A stretch of DNA of 64,000 nt from Oscillospiraceae bacterium (lineage in GTDB: Bacteria; Bacillota; Clostridia; Oscillospirales; Oscillospiraceae). Where the stretch lies: NCBI GenBank assembly GCA_910574635.1, contig CAJTCG010000012.1, forward strand, positions 1-64,000. The letters are read 5' to 3'. The stretch's first letter is position 1. Every line of letters begins with the position of its first letter. Made by a program: the position numbers and the translations under genes. Shown here in pieces: positions 1 to 7,979 of this stretch. The notes under the pieces were generated by a model, which saw only the letters and a list, made by a program, of their open reading frames with translations, was not told the DNA's origin and searched no databases.

Positions 1-89
1 ATCTCGTCCATGATTTCCAGAAATTCTTCCCGTTTTGTTTTCTTTTTCCGGCATCTGTATTCCATATCGCTAAAACTTTCCTGTTTCAT
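1..89 (-). CDS. IS5-family transposase, N-terminal fragment (cut by window edge)
   Basis: Reading leftward from an ATG at 89, the frame is open to the window edge (29 codons). The start MKQESFSDMEY followed by a basic stretch (RKKKTKREEF) and LEIMDE is the usual N-terminus of IS5-group transposases of Clostridia. The DDE catalytic domain would lie outside the window, so activity cannot be judged. A purine-rich GGGGCGCGGGG lies just upstream of the start. The call rests on remembered family N-termini. Confidence 0.6.
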   Translation of the reverse strand, partial: MKQESFSDMEYRCRKKKTKREEFLEIMDE

Positions 90-139
90 ACCCCGCGCCC
101 CCTTTCCCTTATTTTATCACATCTTCTATCATTTCGGGG

Positions 140-232
140 AATTAAATCAGCGTTTCCTTAGATAGTCCACTGCGGAAAAGCATGGTGATGCCGCTCAAAA
201 TTTGCCGCGCCATAAACAAAGAAAAGACCATG
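140..232. repeat. IS-end-like segment, copy 1
   Basis: This non-coding stretch sits just upstream of the transposase fragment, where a terminal repeat is expected. It is similar to 14519-14655 on the far side of the sugar locus, in the same orientation. Matching blocks are AATCAGCGTTTCCTTAGATA (16 of 20 bases shared), GCGGAAA, and CATAAACAAAGAA near 204-216. The second copy has extra sequence in the middle. Confidence 0.5.
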
Positions 233-246
233 GCCGGATTTTGCTG

Positions 247-1521
247 TCAGAGCGCTTCCTCATACAGCTCCGGCCGGGAGAGATAGTGGTCGATGAGCGC
301 CGCCGCGCCGCCCAAGGCGTCCAAGTCCGTCAGGGACCGGGTGTTGTAGGCAATTTCCATGGGCTGGCTCAGGGACAGATAGCGGAACGAGGAGAGCTGC
401 TGGCGTATCCTCTGGTCAAAAAACTCGTCCGCCACGGCGTAGTCCCCCACGAAGACCACCTTCTCCGGGCTGAATACCAGGGACACATTCCGCAAAAGGG
501 CGGCGAACCGATCCGCCATATAGGCCACGTATTTCCGGGCGTAGGCGTCCTCCTGCCGGGAGGAGGCGAAGAGGTGCCGCAGCTCCACCGCCTCCGCCGG
601 AAGGCGGGACAGGGGAGAGCTCTCCGGCGGAGGGTCCCCGGCGATCATCTTCCGCACCCGGGCAACGGACACCAGCCGTTCTGCGCAGCCCCGGCTGCCG
701 CAGCTGCAAAGCTCCGGGTCGTTCTGGTCCAGGATCATATGGCCGATCTCGCCCACCAGGGAGTTCCGCCCGTTCAGAATGCGCCCGTCCTGAATCAGCG
801 CCCCGGAGAGTCCCCAGGAGGTGAACAGAACCAGAATGGACCGGTTTGGGTCCTCCTGCTCGTTGAGTATGGCCCGGCTGATGGATTTTCCGGCGTTCTC
901 CTCGGAGAGCGCCGGGCCGGGACCGAAGATGCCCCGGAGATAATCGCCAATTGGAACGTTCGCCCCCCAGTTGGGCGTGTGGACGCTGTATTTCAGCGTC
1001 AGATGGTCATAGTCCACGATGCCGGAGGAGGACAGGCTGACGCCATACAGCTCCTCCCGGTCGACCCCGGCCCGGGCCAGCAGCGCCAGGGCGCTGTTCT
1101 CGATGATGCGGAACGCCTCCTCGGGCGTGTCCGGGATGATCCAGGCCAGATGGGAGCTGTCTACCTTGTTCATGCGCATGTCGAACAGCGTCAGGCCCAG
1201 GTCCTCCGGCCACATGCGGATAGTCAGCAGGTACTTCCCGCAGGAAAAGCGGAAGTACTCCGGCTTCTTTCCCCCCAGCTCCGTGGAATCCCCTTTGCCG
1301 GAGCTGGCCAGAATCCCCTTTCCGCAAAAAAACTGGATTGCCTTCATCACCGTCAGTTTGCTGATGCCGGTGCGGGCCACCACGTCTGCCACCGAGTGGG
1401 GCCGGTTGTCCCGGAAGCAGGAGAGCACCATTTTTCGGTTTTGTATCTTTAAATTCGAGGGCAGCGCGGGGACCGGTTCGCCTCCGCGCTCCTTCGTTCT
1501 CTGGGCAGCCGCCTTCTCCAT
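247..1521 (-). CDS. ROK-family transcriptional repressor of the sugar operon
   Basis: This 424-residue protein has an N-terminal winged helix-turn-helix (about residues 30-90, with SVADVVARTGISKLTVMKAI) and a C-terminal ROK sugar-binding domain. The ROK zinc motif CSCGSRGCAE and the GEIGHM signature are both present. NagC/XylR-type ROK proteins repress sugar operons and release DNA when they bind the sugar. The ATG at 1521 is chosen because AAGGAGGGG lies just upstream; an upstream in-frame start at 1581 has no such site. The gene is divergent from the transporter operon, which fits local autoregulation. Confidence 0.85.
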   Translation of the reverse strand: MEKAAAQRTKERGGEPVPALPSNLKIQNRKMVLSCFRDNRPHSVADVVARTGISKLTVMKAIQFFCGKGILASSGKGDSTELGGKKPEYFRFSCGKYLLTIRMWPEDLGLTLFDMRMNKVDSSHLAWIIPDTPEEAFRIIENSALALLARAGVDREELYGVSLSSSGIVDYDHLTLKYSVHTPNWGANVPIGDYLRGIFGPGPALSEENAGKSISRAILNEQEDPNRSILVLFTSWGLSGALIQDGRILNGRNSLVGEIGHMILDQNDPELCSCGSRGCAERLVSVARVRKMIAGDPPPESSPLSRLPAEAVELRHLFASSRQEDAYARKYVAYMADRFAALLRNVSLVFSPEKVVFVGDYAVADEFFDQRIRQQLSSFRYLSLSQPMEIAYNTRSLTDLDALGGAAALIDHYLSRPELYEEAL

Positions 1522-1718
1522 AGTTGCCCCTCCTTGTTGACTTGGTTCGATTATAACACAGCCTAATTTCAATTTCAACACGGGGATAGATAGGTTATCT
1601 TATTGCCAAACCAAAGAGGCCCCCGGTGGCGGAGCCAGGAAAAACTATCATCTCTTACAAAATGATGGTCACCTTCAAGGCGCTCTGCACAAAAATTGGC
1701 GGACCGCTATGGTTTCTG

Positions 1719-1747
1719 TTGACATTTTGCCAAGCATCTATTACACT
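1719..1747 (+). promoter_or_regulatory. Promoter of the sugar transport operon
   Basis: TTGACA (1719-1724) and TACACT (1742-1747) are separated by 17 bases, a near-consensus sigma-A promoter about 90 bases before the binding-protein gene. Confidence 0.7.
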
Positions 1748-1766
1748 AAAGAACAAGGTCGGGCGG

Positions 1767-1797
1767 TAAATTTTTTTAACCTAAGTTAGTAAATTTA
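1767..1797. promoter_or_regulatory. Candidate operator downstream of the promoter
   Basis: An AT-rich inverted repeat (TAAATTT at 1767-1773, AAATTTA at 1791-1797) encloses a second small dyad TAAC-CTAA-GTTA (1777-1788). It lies just after the predicted transcription start, a classic place for a repressor to block transcription. The adjacent ROK protein is the obvious candidate binder; this is inference. Confidence 0.45.
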
Positions 1798-1839
1798 ATC
1801 GCCTAACATACCAAAATTTTTGATTGGAGGAAAAGGTAC

Positions 1840-3249
1840 ATGAAAAAGAAAGTCTTTGCGCTCCTTCTGGCAGCCGTGATGCTGCTCTCCCTGGCCGCCT
1901 GCGGCGGCGGCTCCGGTTCCGGCTCTGGTTCCGGCTCTGGTGACGACGGCTCCGGCGGGAGCTCCGACAGCGGCAAGACCGTGCTGAACCTCTGGGCCTT
2001 CACCGACGAGGTGCCCAAGATGGTCGACAAGTTCCTGGCCAATAACCCGGACTTTGCCGAAAAGTATGAGGTCAAAACCACCATCATCGCCACCACCGAC
2101 GGCGCCTACCAGCCCGCCCTGGACCAGGCCCTGGCCGGCGGCGGCTCCGACGCCCCGGATATGTACTGCGCCGAGGCCGCGTTCGTCATGAAGTACACCC
2201 AGGGCGACGCCGCCCACTATGCCGCCCCCTATGAGGACCTGGGCATTGACGTAGCCGGGGATATCCAGGCCGCCGACATCGCCCAGTACTCCGTGGACAT
2301 CGGCACCCGGCCCGACGACGGCAAGGTGGTGGGCCTGGGCTATCAGGCCACCGGCGGCGCGTTCATCTACCGCCGCTCCATCGCCAAGGAGGTCTTCGGT
2401 ACCGACGATCCCGACACCATCGGAGCGGCTATCGGCGCGGGCTCCAATGGCTGGGATAAATTCTACGAGGCCGCCGAGACCCTCAAGGGCAAGGGCTACG
2501 GCATCATCTCCGGCGACGGCGACCTGTGGCACGCCGTGGAAAACAGCTCTGAGCAGGGCTGGATTGTGGACGGCAAGCTGAACATCGACCCCAAACGGGA
2601 GGCGTTCCTGGACCTGTCCAAGGAGCTTAAGGACAACAACTACCACAATGACACCCAGGACTGGCAGGACGCCTGGTTCGCCGACATGAAGGGCGAAGGG
2701 GACAAGGGCATCTTCGGCTTCTTCGGCCCCGCCTGGCTCATCAACTACACCATCGCCCCCAACTGCGGCGGCTCCGCCGTGGGCGAGGGAACCTATGGCG
2801 ACTGGGCGGTCTGCGCGCCTCCCGTGGGCTTCTTCTGGGGCGGCACCTGGCTGATGGCCAGCAACAACTCCGCCAACAAAGAGGCCGTGGGCGAAATTAT
2901 CCGCTGGATCACCCTGGACTGCTCCGAGACCGGCCTCCAGTACATGTGGGCCAACGGAACGCTGAACGGCGAGGGCGGCACCAAGGACTGCGTGGCCTCC
3001 GGCACGGTCATGGAGATGAGCGACGGCTCCCTGGATTTCCTGGGCGGCCAGAACATGTTCGACGCCTTTGTCCCCGCCAACCAGTACGCCAACGGAAAAT
3101 GCCTGACCCAGTACGATGAAACCATCAACACCAAGTGGCGGGATCAGGTCCGGCAGTATACCTCCGGCACCAAGACCCGGGATCAGGCCATCAAGGACTT
3201 CAAGCAGGACGTGGCCGACAACCTGGACGTGACGGTGGATCTGGGCTAA
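1840..3249 (+). CDS. Sugar ABC transporter substrate-binding lipoprotein
   Basis: The 469-residue protein starts with a lipoprotein signal (MKKK, hydrophobic core, lipobox LAAC with Cys at about residue 21). A flexible linker of repeated Ser-Gly pairs follows, then a family-1 extracellular solute-binding domain. It would be tethered outside the membrane and deliver oligosaccharides to the two permeases encoded downstream. TTGGAGG lies 12 bases before the ATG. The Ser-Gly linker is coded by a short tandem DNA repeat (about 1911-1940) that could vary in copy number. Confidence 0.9.
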   Translation: MKKKVFALLLAAVMLLSLAACGGGSGSGSGSGSGDDGSGGSSDSGKTVLNLWAFTDEVPKMVDKFLANNPDFAEKYEVKTTIIATTDGAYQPALDQALAGGGSDAPDMYCAEAAFVMKYTQGDAAHYAAPYEDLGIDVAGDIQAADIAQYSVDIGTRPDDGKVVGLGYQATGGAFIYRRSIAKEVFGTDDPDTIGAAIGAGSNGWDKFYEAAETLKGKGYGIISGDGDLWHAVENSSEQGWIVDGKLNIDPKREAFLDLSKELKDNNYHNDTQDWQDAWFADMKGEGDKGIFGFFGPAWLINYTIAPNCGGSAVGEGTYGDWAVCAPPVGFFWGGTWLMASNNSANKEAVGEIIRWITLDCSETGLQYMWANGTLNGEGGTKDCVASGTVMEMSDGSLDFLGGQNMFDAFVPANQYANGKCLTQYDETINTKWRDQVRQYTSGTKTRDQAIKDFKQDVADNLDVTVDLG

Positions 3250-3276
3250 GCCGATTTCTGGGCCGGTGGCCCAGAC

Positions 3277-3349
3277 CATCTCGGAGCGGGCTCCGAGATG
3301 ATGAGAGACTGCTTCCAGGCGAAAGGGGCCCGGAACGGGCCCCTTTCGC
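3277..3349 (+). promoter_or_regulatory. Two tandem hairpins between binding protein and permeases
   Basis: Hairpin 1 has a perfect 10-base stem (3277-3286 with 3291-3300). Hairpin 2 has a perfect 14-base stem (3319-3332 with 3336-3349). Neither is followed by a T-run, so they look like RNA-stabilising or processing structures that keep the binding-protein message more abundant than the permease message, as in mal-type operons. Confidence 0.6.
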
Positions 3350-3406
3350 TCCGTTCTTCCTCTCCGGCCATGCCCGGCCAATCTGATTTCAAGGAGCTGA
3401 GATTTC

Positions 3407-4321
3407 ATGAAGCAGCGAAAAGGCTTCAGCTACGCGAGGTACGGCTATTTGTTCAGCCTGCCCTTCATCGTGGCCTTCTGCGTCTTCTCCCTGTATCCCA
3501 CCATCTACACCGCCCTCCTGGGCTTCACGGACTGCAAGGGCCTGGGAAACACGACCTGGCACTTCCTGACGGACGAGCCGTTCAAGAACTTTGTCAGCGT
3601 CCTCCAGAACCCCTCTTTTATTAAATCCCTGGGCAACACCGTGAAGCTCTGGATTATGAACTTTATCCCCCAGATTACCTTGGCCCTGCTGCTGACGGCC
3701 TGGTTCACCAGCCACCGCCACAAGCTGGCCGGACAGGGCTTCTTCAAGGTCGTTTTCTATATGCCCAACATCATCACGGCGGCCTCCGTGGCCATTTTGT
3801 TCAACGCCCTCTTCGGCTATCCCACCGGCCCGGTAAACGATCTTCTTGTGACCACGGGAGTACTGAGCACGCCCTTCAACTTCTCCATCAATGCGACGGC
3901 GGCCCAGCTCATCGTGGCCTTTATCCAGTTCTGGATGTGGTACGGCTACACCATGATTATCCTGATCTCCGGCGTCCTGGGCATCAGCCCCGAGATTTAC
4001 GAGGCGGCGGAGATCGACGGGGCCAACGACGTGCAGCTGTTCTTCCAGATCACCATTCCCAACCTGAAAACCATCCTGCTCTACACCCTGATCACCAGCA
4101 TGATCGGCGGACTGAACATGTACGACATTCCCAAGCTGTTCCTGCTGGGTGGGCCGGACAACGCGACCCTGACCACCAGCGTGTTTATCTACAACCAGGC
4201 GTTCAGCGGGAGCTATCTCTACAACCGGGCCGCCGCGGCCAGCATGATTATGTTCCTCATCATCGCGGTGTTTTCCGGCGTGATTTTCCTGCTGATGCGG
4301 GACAAGGACGAGGGGAGGTAA
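3407..4321 (+). CDS. Sugar ABC transporter permease (MalF-like)
   Basis: This 304-residue integral membrane protein shows about six hydrophobic segments. The cytoplasmic ATPase-docking loop is near residues 195-212 (EAAEIDGANDVQLFFQITIP), matching the EAA consensus of binding-protein-dependent transporters. Gene order (binding protein, MalF-like, MalG-like) is canonical for carbohydrate uptake type 1 systems. AAGGAGC precedes the ATG. The partner permease starts six bases after the stop. Confidence 0.92.
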   Translation: MKQRKGFSYARYGYLFSLPFIVAFCVFSLYPTIYTALLGFTDCKGLGNTTWHFLTDEPFKNFVSVLQNPSFIKSLGNTVKLWIMNFIPQITLALLLTAWFTSHRHKLAGQGFFKVVFYMPNIITAASVAILFNALFGYPTGPVNDLLVTTGVLSTPFNFSINATAAQLIVAFIQFWMWYGYTMIILISGVLGISPEIYEAAEIDGANDVQLFFQITIPNLKTILLYTLITSMIGGLNMYDIPKLFLLGGPDNATLTTSVFIYNQAFSGSYLYNRAAAASMIMFLIIAVFSGVIFLLMRDKDEGR

Positions 4322-4327
4322 CCGGAT

Positions 4328-5176
4328 ATGAAACACGCGAAGCACTCCAACGGAAGGGCCTTCAAGATCGTGGCCTATACCGTGTGCGTCCTGCTGACCA
4401 TCCTCAGCCTGATGCCCTTTATCATCATGCTGATCAACTCCACCCGCAGCACCTATGAGATTCAGCAGCACGCCATTTCCCTGGTGCCCTCCACCTACCT
4501 GATGAGCAACCTGAGCGTGCTGCTGGGCAAGACCTTCAATCCCATCCGGGGCTTCATAAACTCCATGATCATTTCCGTGGGCTCCACGGCCTGCACGGTG
4601 TATTTCTCCGCCCTCACCGCCTATGCCCTGGTAGCCTACCAGTGGAAGGGGCGCAAGACCTTTTTCACCGTCATCATGTGCGTGATGATGATCCCCGCCC
4701 AGGTCACCAGCATCGGCTTCTACCAGTTCATGTACCAGATCCACATGACCAACAACTTCCTGGCGCTGATCCTCCCCTCCATTGCCGCTCCGGCCACGGT
4801 GTTCTTCATGCGGCAGTTCATGCTGTCCTCTTTGCCTCTGGAGCTGCTGGACTCGGCCCGGATCGACGGCTCCGGGGAATTCAACACCTTCAACCGCATC
4901 GCGCTGCCCATCATGAAGCCGGCCATGGCCACCCAGGCCATCTTCTGCTTCGTCTCCAGCTGGAACAGCCTCTTCCTGCCCACCATCCTGCTGACGGACA
5001 ACAGTAAATACACCATGCCGATTATGGTGGGCCTCCTTCGGGGCGATATTTATAAGACGGAGCACGGCGCGATCTATTTGGGCCTGACCCTGACAATCCT
5101 GCCCCTGTTCATCGTGTACTTCGCCCTGTCCAAGTACATCATCGCCGGCGTGGCCCTGGGCGGCGTGAAGGGCTGA
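4328..5176 (+). CDS. Sugar ABC transporter permease (MalG-like)
   Basis: The 282-residue membrane protein has an N-terminal transmembrane segment and a C-terminal transport domain. The EAA-type loop contains LDSARIDGSGEFNTFNRIALP. It pairs with the preceding permease to form the channel and would be energised by the ATPase encoded at 11800-12990. It is translationally coupled: six bases after one gene and four bases before the next. Confidence 0.92.
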   Translation: MKHAKHSNGRAFKIVAYTVCVLLTILSLMPFIIMLINSTRSTYEIQQHAISLVPSTYLMSNLSVLLGKTFNPIRGFINSMIISVGSTACTVYFSALTAYALVAYQWKGRKTFFTVIMCVMMIPAQVTSIGFYQFMYQIHMTNNFLALILPSIAAPATVFFMRQFMLSSLPLELLDSARIDGSGEFNTFNRIALPIMKPAMATQAIFCFVSSWNSLFLPTILLTDNSKYTMPIMVGLLRGDIYKTEHGAIYLGLTLTILPLFIVYFALSKYIIAGVALGGVKG

Positions 5177-5180
5177 GCCT

Positions 5181-5852
5181 ATGGCGGACACGCGTAAGGC
5201 CGGGCCGGAGGAGGGAAGCCCCCTCCGGGCCTCCCTGGGCCAGGTCCTCCGCACCCTGGGGGACCTGATCGTCCTCAACTGGCTCTGCGTCCTCTGCGCC
5301 CTGCCGGTGGTTACCGCCGGGCCCGCCCTGTGCGCGCTGTACTATGTCACCTTGAAGCTGGTCCGGGGGGAGGAGGTCCGCACCCTGCGGGGCTTTCTGG
5401 ACGCCTTCCGGGCCAACTTCAAGCGGGGCGCGGCCCTGGGCCTGCTGGTGCTGGCCCTGGGGGCTGTGGCGGCGGGGGACGCCTTTTTTGCCCTCCGGCA
5501 GGAGGGGGCCCTCCGGGTGCTGTTCCTGACCGTCGCCACCATCGTGGCGGTGATTGCCCTGACCCTGCTGTGCTATGTGTTCCCCCTCCAGGCCAGGTTC
5601 CAGAACACCTGGAAGGGGCAGGTGAAGAACGCCTTTGCCCTGGCTTTCTGCTCCCCGGGGCGGACGCTGCTGCTGTGGCTGATCGCCCTTTTGCCCGTCG
5701 CCGTCCCGCTGTTTCTGCCCCCGGTGATCATGCGGATGCTGGGCTTTGTGTATTTCATCGCGGGGGCCTCCGGCCCGGCGTGGCTGGCCTCCCGGGTGCT
5801 GTGGAGAATCTTCCGCCGGGTGCTCCCGGCGGAGGACGGAGAACCAAACTGA
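5181..5852 (+). CDS. DUF624 (YesL-like) membrane protein
   Basis: This 223-residue protein has about five hydrophobic segments and the N-terminal pattern LNWLCVLCALPVVTAGPALCALYYV typical of DUF624/YesL (shown in part: LPVVTAGPALCALYYV). Family members occur in oligosaccharide transport operons next to the permeases; their biochemical role is not established. Context suggests an accessory to transport. The start is four bases after the MalG-like stop. Confidence 0.8.
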   Translation: MADTRKAGPEEGSPLRASLGQVLRTLGDLIVLNWLCVLCALPVVTAGPALCALYYVTLKLVRGEEVRTLRGFLDAFRANFKRGAALGLLVLALGAVAAGDAFFALRQEGALRVLFLTVATIVAVIALTLLCYVFPLQARFQNTWKGQVKNAFALAFCSPGRTLLLWLIALLPVAVPLFLPPVIMRMLGFVYFIAGASGPAWLASRVLWRIFRRVLPAEDGEPN

Positions 5853-5871
5853 ACCCAAAGGAGAATTGCTT

Positions 5872-7968
5872 ATGGATCGAGAAACCGCGCGGCGGCGGGC
5901 CAGGGCTCTGGTGGCGCAGATGAGCCTGGAGGAAAAGGCCGGCCAGCTGAGCTATAGCGCGCCGCCTATTCCCCGCCTGGGGGTCCCCGCCTACAACTGG
6001 TGGAACGAGGCCCTTCACGGTGTGGCCCGGGCGGGCACTGCCACCAGCTTCCCCCAGGCCATCGGCCTGGCAGCCATGTTCGACGAGGAGCTGCTGGAAA
6101 AGCTGGGGGACGTGGCCGCCACCGAGGGCCGGGCCAAGTACAACGCCCTCTCCGCCCAGGACGACCGGGACATCTACAAGGGGCTGACCTTCTGGTCCCC
6201 CAACGTCAACATTTTCCGGGACCCCCGCTGGGGCCGGGGGCACGAGACTTACGGCGAGGACCCCTTCCTCACCGCCCAACTGGGCAAAGCCTACGTCCGG
6301 GGCCTCCAGGGCAGCGGCGAAACCATGAAAGCCGCCGCCTGCGCCAAGCATTTCGCCGTCCACAGCGGGCCGGAGAGCCTGCGGCACAAGTTTAACGCCG
6401 TGGCCTCCCCCAAGGACATGGAGGAGACCTATCTCCCCGCCTTCGAGGCCTGTGTCAAGGACGCCGGGGTGGAGGCCGTCATGGGGGCCTACAACCGTAC
6501 CAACGGCGAGCCCTGCTGCGGCAGCGAGACGCTGCTGAAAGACATCCTCCGGGGCCGCTGGGGCTTCCAGGGCCATGTGGTTTCCGACTGCTGGGCCATC
6601 CGGGATTTCCACACCGGGCACATGGTCACGGAGAACACCGCCCAGTCCGTGGCCCTGGCGCTGAAAAACGGCTGTGACCTGAACTGCGGCGACTGCTACC
6701 GCTGTTTGCTCCTGGCCCTGCGGGAAGGGCTGATCTCCGAGGAGGATATTACAATTGCCGCCGAGCGGCTCTTTACCACCCGGTATCTCCTGGGCGTCCT
6801 GGGGGAGGGGAGCGAGTACGACTCCATCCCCTATGAGGCGGTGGAGTGCCCGGAGCATTTGGCCCTGGCCCACAAGGCTGCCCTGGAGTCCTGCGTGCTG
6901 CTGAAAAACAGCGGGCTTTTGCCCCTGAACCCGGAGACGGTGGGCACCGTCGGGGTCATCGGCCCCAACGCCAACAGCCGGGCGGCTCTGGTGGGGAACT
7001 ACCACGGCACCGCCTCCCGCTATGTCACCGTCTTGGAGGGCATCCAGGACGCTATGGAGGGCCATGGCCGGGTGCTGTACGCGGAAGGCTGCCACCTCTG
7101 GCGGGACCGGGTGGAGCCCCTGGCCCAGGCCAGCGACCGCATGACGGAGGCCATGGCGGTGGTGAAGCACAGCGACGTGGTGGTCCTGGTCCTGGGCCTG
7201 GACGAGACTCTGGAGGGCGAACAGCCCGACGAGGGCAACGCCGCCGGTTCCGGTGACAAGGAGGATCTTCTCCTGCCCTCGCCCCAGCGGATGCTGCTGC
7301 GGCATGTGCTGGCGGCGGGAAAGCCCACGCTGGTGGTCCTTTTGGCGGGAAGCGCCATTGACCTCAGTGAGGCCGAGACCGAAGCGGACGCCATTCTCCT
7401 GGGCTGGTATCCCGGCGCCGGGGGAGGGCGGGCCATTGCGGACCTGATTTTCGGCAAAGCGTCACCCTCCGGCAAGCTGCCCGTGACCTTCTATCGGGAC
7501 GGGGCCCTGGAGGAGCTGCCCGCCTTTACCGACTACGCCATGACCAACCGGACCTACCGCTACTACCGGGGCGAGCCCCTGTATCCCTTCGGCTATGGCC
7601 TGACCTACGGCGGCGCGGCGGTCACCGCCGTCACCGCCGGAGAGGCCTCCGCCCGGGTCACAGTGGAGAACCGGGGCGGGCGGGCCGCCCAGGAGGTGGT
7701 GCAGCTCTATTTGAAGGACGAGGCGTCCCCCGACGCGCCGCCCAATCCCATCCTCTGCGGCTTCCGGCGGATCGAGCTGGGGGCGGGGGAGACGAAGTCA
7801 GTGGACATTCCCATAGAGCCCTCGGCCTTCACCGTGGTCAACGCCGCCGGAGAGCGGATTCCCGGCAGCGGGGCCTGGACCCTGTACGCGGGCCTGGGCC
7901 AGCCGGACGCCCGCACCGCCCGGCTGACGGGAAAGACCGCAGTCAGCACTTCTATCCGCCGGACATAA
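5872..7968 (+). CDS. Glycoside hydrolase family 3, probable beta-xylosidase
   Basis: The 698-residue enzyme has a GH3 N-terminal barrel, a middle alpha/beta domain (from about residue 340) and a C-terminal fibronectin-III-like domain. YNWWNEALHGVAR and the retained motif KHFAVHSGPE are typical of bacterial GH3 beta-xylosidases. The nucleophile Asp is expected at residue 239 in VVSDCWAI. No signal peptide is seen, so it acts in the cytoplasm on imported oligosaccharides. ATG 5872 is chosen for AAAGGAG eight bases upstream; a longer in-frame extension overlaps the previous gene and looks non-coding. A neighbouring xylulokinase supports a xylose substrate. An alpha-arabinosidase is the main alternative. 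Confidence 0.85.
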   Translation: MDRETARRRARALVAQMSLEEKAGQLSYSAPPIPRLGVPAYNWWNEALHGVARAGTATSFPQAIGLAAMFDEELLEKLGDVAATEGRAKYNALSAQDDRDIYKGLTFWSPNVNIFRDPRWGRGHETYGEDPFLTAQLGKAYVRGLQGSGETMKAAACAKHFAVHSGPESLRHKFNAVASPKDMEETYLPAFEACVKDAGVEAVMGAYNRTNGEPCCGSETLLKDILRGRWGFQGHVVSDCWAIRDFHTGHMVTENTAQSVALALKNGCDLNCGDCYRCLLLALREGLISEEDITIAAERLFTTRYLLGVLGEGSEYDSIPYEAVECPEHLALAHKAALESCVLLKNSGLLPLNPETVGTVGVIGPNANSRAALVGNYHGTASRYVTVLEGIQDAMEGHGRVLYAEGCHLWRDRVEPLAQASDRMTEAMAVVKHSDVVVLVLGLDETLEGEQPDEGNAAGSGDKEDLLLPSPQRMLLRHVLAAGKPTLVVLLAGSAIDLSEAETEADAILLGWYPGAGGGRAIADLIFGKASPSGKLPVTFYRDGALEELPAFTDYAMTNRTYRYYRGEPLYPFGYGLTYGGAAVTAVTAGEASARVTVENRGGRAAQEVVQLYLKDEASPDAPPNPILCGFRRIELGAGETKSVDIPIEPSAFTVVNAAGERIPGSGAWTLYAGLGQPDARTARLTGKTAVSTSIRRT

Positions 7969-7979
7969 GGAGAAACGAC

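Noticed and set aside
202..1452. Long rightward open frame opposite the ROK gene
   Set aside because: It is an antisense shadow in GC-rich DNA; the ROK motifs are on the other strand and this frame has no ribosome site or family resemblance.
1795..3408. Long leftward frame opposite the binding-protein gene
   Set aside because: Low-complexity Gly/Val/His-rich translation typical of an antisense shadow.
3389..5278. Long leftward frame opposite the permease genes
   Set aside because: His/Gly/Asp-rich antisense reading of two clear membrane protein genes.
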